A DNA stretch of 64,000 nt from Corythucha ciliata (Eukaryota; Arthropoda; Insecta; Hemiptera; Tingidae), in contig CM075939.1 in the NCBI GenBank assembly GCA_038030265.1, positions 31,973,253-32,037,252 on the forward strand, written 5' to 3'. The position numbers and the translations under genes are program-made. Below the pieces are notes generated by a model. It was not told where the DNA came from. It did not search any database and worked only from the letters and a program-made list of their open reading frames with translations. Every line of letters begins with the position of its first letter. Position 1 is the first letter of the stretch. Positions 59,070-64,000 of this stretch are shown here, piece after piece.

Positions 59070-59590
59070 CGAAAACATCTTAATTAATTACTGTGAGTCA
59101 CAATGCACAGCCCTTGATGACATTAATCTTATGTTTCCTGAGAAAAATGCTGCGGATTGTGCGGATGAGAGTTCAATGTATCTGTTGCAAGAGTGATGAA
59201 AGTTGTTAAATTTCTGAATAGTTTTACTTTATAATTACTGTGAAATTAACTGAAGGGAGGATTAAAACGCTTTAATCCATTCACTTAATTCATTTTTTTA
59301 ATTCATTTTTAATTCATTTTTTTTTTTTTTAATGTTGGTGTCTTTAATTCATTTTTTTTTTTTTTTCAATTTAGGAAGAAATACTTTTTTTTGTTGGCTT
59401 TTTTAACATTGGTGTTAGTACCATGTACCGCAAAAGGAAAAACAAAAACAAAAACAGATTTTAGCAGCTGAAACCATTGAAAAAAACTGGCGCTTCCCCA
59501 TCACGTTTCTATAGGAAGTTTGGTCTCTTTCCGTGACGTCACAGCGGGAGCACTCCGGCCTGTTCTGTAGAAGGTCTTGATAGAGCCTAA

Positions 59591-59953
59591 AGGCTGGTTT
59601 ACACGAAGCCAGTAAGCGAGCCAGTCGACTGGCACCAGTTATTAGAGCCTGCTGATTGGCACCAGTAACTTGCGCCAGTACTGTTTAGACTTTAGACAAT
59701 TCAAGTTATTGGTGCCAGTCAGCATAGTTGAAAACTATGGATATCGGATAACAAACGTAAACTGACTAATATGATAAGTGAATGCTGGACTACAAGATGA
59801 AAAATGTCGTTCACACTTTACCAGCAGATGGCACCAGTTCATTTTCATCATGTTCACTGGCTACTCCCCGGTCCAAGTCGACAGGCGCGGAATTTTTTGC
59901 CAGTCATTGATCACGGTCACTGGCGAGATTACTGACTTCGTGTAAACCAGCCT
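59591..59953. mobile_element. MITE with AGGCTGGTTTACACGAAG ends, 363 bp
   Basis: AGGCTGGTTTACACGAAG and its inverse close an interior built from repeated GGCACCAGT and CTGGCACC-like words. The left flank is TAA and the right flank TTTTA, so the duplication is not exact. Confidence 0.72.
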
Positions 59954-59957
59954 TTTA

Positions 59958-62050
59958 GAGTCAAGAAAAAGCCACCAAAGTGAGTGAACTCCTGACGCCC
60001 GTCAGAGATGATACGCCCAAATTTTTTCTAGTGCTTTTCGTTATTTTTAAACAGGAACCACCTGCTCTACCAAAACATTGTTGATACGACACCAACATTT
60101 TTCAAGGTTGTTCAAATGCACTGCCTTCGCACTGCATTCGAAAACAGTAAGTTTTTTTTTTCCAGTTATTTTTGTGTTCCTCTACTAACGCAGGTAGCTT
60201 TTTACAATTAAAATTAATGAAAAATTATTTAGATATAAACATTCAAAGAAAAAATGTATCATGACTCAAATTTTTTGCCGCCATCAGGGCGAGGCCAACA
60301 GTGCATTTTTAAATGAAATGCGCTGAAAAGAGAACTCGGCTTTAAAACAACGCCTATATTATTTTTACTTCACCCTCATCCTGAATACTACAGGACGTAA
60401 TCAGAGTTTCCATAATACGCTCAATATCACAATATCATATTATGAGCGCTTCCTGTCAGCAATTGTTGCTGTTAAGATGTATTTTTAAAAAGCCAATGCT
60501 TGATTTGGGCTATTTCAGTAATAAGACAATTTGTATTTATCTGCACCCCAAAGCATAATCCTGTTCACCAATGATATATTTTGCTTTATTGATCTAACCT
60601 GTCAGTGAGCAAAGATCTTTTTTCTCAGGATTTGCTCAGGCCACGTTTAGGTAAACCCTAAAATAACGTGCTCAAATGCGAACAATCACCAGCGAGGTTC
60701 GTTCTGATAGTTTCTCTCATGTAATGAAAATAAATATTAAAGGAATGTAGGTTCTCTTATTCGCATGGTTAAAACCATTACTTTCCTCCTTTTTCTTTTG
60801 CAATATAGGATGTTTCAACTTCATCAATAATTGCTGAAGAAAACAGCTTCAATCCAAAAATAATACTGCTCGTGAGAACGAGGGGCAAACCAAGCAACGC
60901 TAGAAAATGTAGTTCTTATGTCCTTCCCATTCCCTAACATCCTTTCTCGCTCTCTTATACATTATCCATCACTTTGCTGTTGTAATTTTTCAGGGTGGAA
61001 AGAAGGCGTTACTCATCCGTGGAATTAAATGTTGCCCCCTCCACTCACAACTCATCCCTTGTATAAATTACTTTAACTCATCTATCAAGTTGATGAGGGA
61101 ACCAGAAGAAGAACAAGAGTCGTGAAAAGCTTATGCTTCTCTGTTAGAAGGCCTTGTCCTGTCTTGTCGTGTCGCCGTGAGATGGAATGCCAATAGGAAT
61201 TATTTTTTGACCGTGAAATAAAAAAAAGGCAGAAGGAAGTACTTGGGGGTAATGGAAGGGAATAATGAGCATTATGCGAAGACACGGAAGGTTTCTTATA
61301 AAAAGATTGTAATATTTCAAACCCTTTCTTGATTACATTTTAACGCCATTTTTTCCGCCAAACCAAGCGCTAAGCCAACCACTGTCGGACGTACAGTTTA
61401 ATTCGACTGGTTCGGTTTCTGCATTGGCGGCGTTTGTAATTATATTTCCCTGTTACGGGGTAAATTGGTGTCACGTGTGGAAATATGTGGATCTCCAACA
61501 AGAGACGCTTTCTGTTGTTTCAAGAGTGAGAAACCACCCTACCCTCTGTTTCAAGACGTCAGCTGTTTCTGCGGTAGTAGCTAATTTCCTAGATAAACTT
61601 TCAAGTAGTTTATATTTCTCGCTGTTTGCCCTCTCGGTCGGTCTCACTCATTTCCCCTTTCTTTACGTTTCTCTCGTCTCGTCCTTTTCAAATACGACTT
61701 TATTCATCAATATTAGATTAATTTTGTAATGTAATAATCTAATAATAGGGGATGCCAAGTAAATAGAAATGCATGAAATAGAAAACGTTTGACTGATCTG
61801 TGAGGGACCAGGGATTTTTTGGCTTTAACGGTTTTTTCTTAGAAATAATGAGATAATTCTCTGGATAAAATGCAGATCTGATGGATTCATGTCAATCCAG
61901 AAACTTTTTCAGAAAGATATAACTTTTGTGTTTTTTTTTTTTTTTTTTCGTCAATATTAACGAAATTATAGCAAATGTTCTGAAGTGCGGGCAAAAAAAG
62001 TCCCCCCCCCCCTTGGTACAGCTAGGGTTAATAATAATAATAATTAGTGG
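59958..62050. other. No gene recognised; one HINE 3' remnant
   Basis: 60270-60326 (TTTTTTGCCGCCATCAGGGC, AACAGTGCATTTTTAAATGAAATGCGCTG) is a diverged 3' hairpin of the Helentron/HINE-like family, plus strand. The rest shows only unassigned frames (for example 61424-61729), a T20-class run near 61930 and a C run near 62005. Confidence 0.45.
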
Positions 62051-62061
62051 GCCAAATTAGG

Positions 62062-62362
62062 ACTAGCGTCTAAAGAAAACTCCCCGTGGGATTCTCGTAG
62101 TACACCAAAAAGCCGTTAGTTGTGCTGTGAAATTTTTAGTTTAGGCGTTAAAAGGTTTAGGTTTAGTTTAGGGAATAAAATAAGTTTATTTTCTTCAAAA
62201 GATTTCGGGTTGGACTTCATAAAGATAAAACATAAAAAAAAATATACGAGAACTCTAATCCTCGGTTTTTAAAAAAAGAAGCGGAACACTACACCTCCGT
62301 ACGAGCTACGGCTTTCTGGTGAACTACGAGAATCCCACGGGGAGTTCTCTTTAGACGCTTGT
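62062..62362. mobile_element. 301-bp MITE with 9-bp duplication (Mutator-type)
   Basis: ACTAGCGTCTAAAGAAAACT and the inverse of ACAAGCGTCTAAAGAGAACT, continuing CCCCGTGGGATTCTCGTAGT, are flanked by CAAATTAGG (62053-62061 and 62363-62371). A 9-bp duplication is typical of Mutator-like elements. The insertion lies beside a LINE remnant. Confidence 0.8.
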
Positions 62363-62394
62363 CAAATTAGGCACCAAAGGTTTCTTTGGGCTCA

Positions 62395-62590
62395 TACGCC
62401 GCGCCTTACCCTGATCCAACTGTGCACTCTGGCAGCGGATACGTTAGAACATCTGATCCTGGCTTGTCCCAAGTACAGCACAGAAAGGGGGGCGCTTTTC
62501 AATGGTGTTGCCCCCCTAGTGACTAACCGTTTTACTTATAGAACATTACTGAGTAGTGATGATATACAGGTTTTTATAGAAATAACATGA
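62395..62590 (+). pseudogene. Non-LTR retrotransposon C-terminal fragment
   Basis: One plus frame reads LCTLAADTLEHLILACPK, YSTERGALFNGVAPLV, then RTLLSSDDIQVFIEI and a stop at 62588-62590. The LEHLI-x2-CP-x-Y pattern is the end of Jockey/R1-type ORF2. The usual preceding CxxC is only partly kept. The domain just upstream is not recognisable, so only the tail is left. Confidence 0.65.
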
Positions 62591-62924
62591 TAAATGCATG
62601 TAGGAAGCGCATCAGGTATAAAAATATAACAAAATTTAGAAACTGAAAATTATCGTCTTTGATGAATGGCTATGGCTCGCTGCTAATGCCAGGAGGAAAA
62701 AAAAAGAGTTAGCACGGGATCTCGAGTTGGAAAACTTGACAGAGTCGTCCGACAGCATCCCCGAACAGTCAATAAAAGTTGTACGTGAGGAGGGGCGGCC
62801 CGCGTGATTTTGGCGTTAAGAGCGGGTTTATCGTTTGTAGCGGGTGCGCGATTTTCATAGAAAACGCACAGATAGAACACTACTGGCGTTTTCCGTTGAA
62901 AACGCTCAAAACGCTAAACTCTGA

Positions 62925-63060
62925 AATTGCGCGATTACCGCTCACGTAGTAAGGTCTTAGGGTTCCAGTTCAAAACGCAATAGAGTGGCCCCAATTGCGC
63001 GATTACCGCTCACGTAGTAAGGTCTTAGGGTTCCAGTTCAAAACGCAATAGAGTGGCCCC
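62925..63060. repeat. Perfect 68-bp tandem duplication
   Basis: The 68-bp unit beginning AATTGCGCGATTACCGCTCA occurs twice with no difference (62925-62992, 62993-63060). The end GAGTGGCCCC followed by TTAA suggests it lies at the border of a MITE whose other end was not found. Confidence 0.93.
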
Positions 63061-63064
63061 TTAA

Positions 63065-64000
63065 AGAAGTGTCCAATAATTAATTTTGTTGTTGTTGTTG
63101 GTTTCATCCGTTTTTCTCGGGGCACCTAATTACGAGCGCCCGGTAAAAAAAATCTTGCAAACGTGGCGTGATATCGTTAATCACATTTATTCTCTGACCG
63201 TTCGGTACTATACGGCCCATCAAAGGCTACGTGCAACGAGGCTCAGTCTTGGAATTCAGGGGGGTCGACTGTACGGCCGCCGCCCACGGGGCCGGCTGCG
63301 GTGTGTGGTTCCTAAAACATCAAAAACCCCGGAATAACAGTAAAAACTCCTTCATCTGGTCGAAAATCCGACCCATCCCATTCCCCCGTGTCGAGAAACC
63401 CGAAAATAAACGATTTCGTCCACTTTTAAATTTTTGTTACATACAAATCGCCCAGGAGCTGCGGGAGATTTTTAGAATAGTGTTTCTATTTGAGCTTGAC
63501 GTGGCTTAGTGGTTTATGAGTCCCCCGTACATTTTTTAATTGGGCCGTGTAGTTGCGTTCCGCCATAACGATTCTGAGTGGCAGCCAGCGCTCCTTAAAT
63601 TGGACAAAAGTCAAGCGTTGATTTTCTCCGATTTGGGATCTTGGTCGCGGACTTTAAGGGTGTCAGTGGGCGGCCCTCCTATTACTACATACTTCTAGGA
63701 ACTGCTAAATAAAAATATTGCCCGTCCCCTTACAAGGGCGGCAAAATGAAGCCCCCCCCCCCCCGGGGTTTGAGAAAACCTCTGTTCCTCGCGCATCTTT
63801 CGAGAGATTTCCTTCAGTAACTGAGGCTCTTCATGAACGCCTCATCAGGTGTGTTCAGTGGAAAACAGTAGTTGGCTGGATAGCTAAGTTCCACTGTCGA
63901 AACGGCAGGGAATGAAGCTGGCGTTTTCTTCCCATCACGTATTTCAGCGTAGTATTTAGTGAAGTGAGAACCTCGTGGAAAACATGTCTAGGAATTTTAC
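63065..64000. other. No gene recognised
   Basis: Overlapping frames at 63086-63337, 63231-63509 and 63718-63915 have no recognisable domain. A run of 14 C lies at about 63752-63765. Confidence 0.35.

Larger units (their letters stand above)
57660..59589. mobile_element. Candidate 1.9-kb element bounded by AAGACCTTCTACAGAACAGG inverted repeats
   Basis: AAGACCTTCTACAGAACAGG followed by CCGGA at 57669 is exactly inverted at 59554-59578, with TAGAGCC further out on both sides. Three MITEs are nested inside. No coding region was recognised; boundaries beyond the match are uncertain. Confidence 0.5.

Overview
This is a eukaryotic, AT-rich nuclear window made almost entirely of transposable elements and their debris. 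Spliced genes with GT-AG introns, MADF/BESS, Myb/SANT-like and DUF4806-type coding pieces, PIF/Harbinger, hAT and piggyBac-type ends, a tRNA-derived SINE and non-LTR retrotransposon tails all fit an insect or other arthropod; a hemipteran-like genome is my guess, not a demonstration. I see no host housekeeping gene, no intact tRNA or rRNA, no CRISPR and no prokaryotic operon.

The centrepiece is a complete-looking PIF/Harbinger transposon at 37171-43601. It has terminal repeats matching over at least 20 bp, a TTA target duplication, an apparently intact three-exon transposase (40096-41395, +, 381 aa) and a convergent three-exon MADF/BESS DNA-binding protein (42349-41468, -, 252 aa). A 139-bp MITE with related ends lies at 18114-18252.

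Layout. 1-1700: broken Ulp1-protease/PHD gene followed by a regular 155-bp minisatellite. 3262-7088: a 3.8-kb non-autonomous hAT element (8-bp duplication CTATTAAT) carrying two hairpins, one with ~615-bp arms. 9562-14629: a small TTA-flanked MITE split at its own TTAA by a 4.9-kb piggyBac-type element that contains a 1.56-kb fold-back of tandem units. 17787-26026: a Myb/SANT-like gene that appears split by about 7 kb of AACGTT-rich element, itself hosting a TA-flanked 1.44-kb fold-back, a decayed DUF4806 gene and several MITEs. 27670-28020: two copies of a tRNA-derived SINE, inverted. 28686-30699 and 46257-48663: five copies of a Helentron/HINE-like repeat, head-to-tail and head-to-head. 32300-36530: a dense MITE cluster. 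37171-43601: Harbinger. 44900-64000: more MITEs, LINE tails and simple repeats, including a 3.5-kb element (53716-57197) with nested insertions.

Functionally the only plausible expressed unit is the Harbinger pair: in this superfamily the DDE nuclease needs a Myb/SANT or MADF-like partner for DNA binding and nuclear import, and both are open here. Most other structures are palindromic, so if transcribed they would fold into long double-stranded RNA. Boundaries supported by target duplications are firm; family names for MITEs rest on duplication size and end sequence only.
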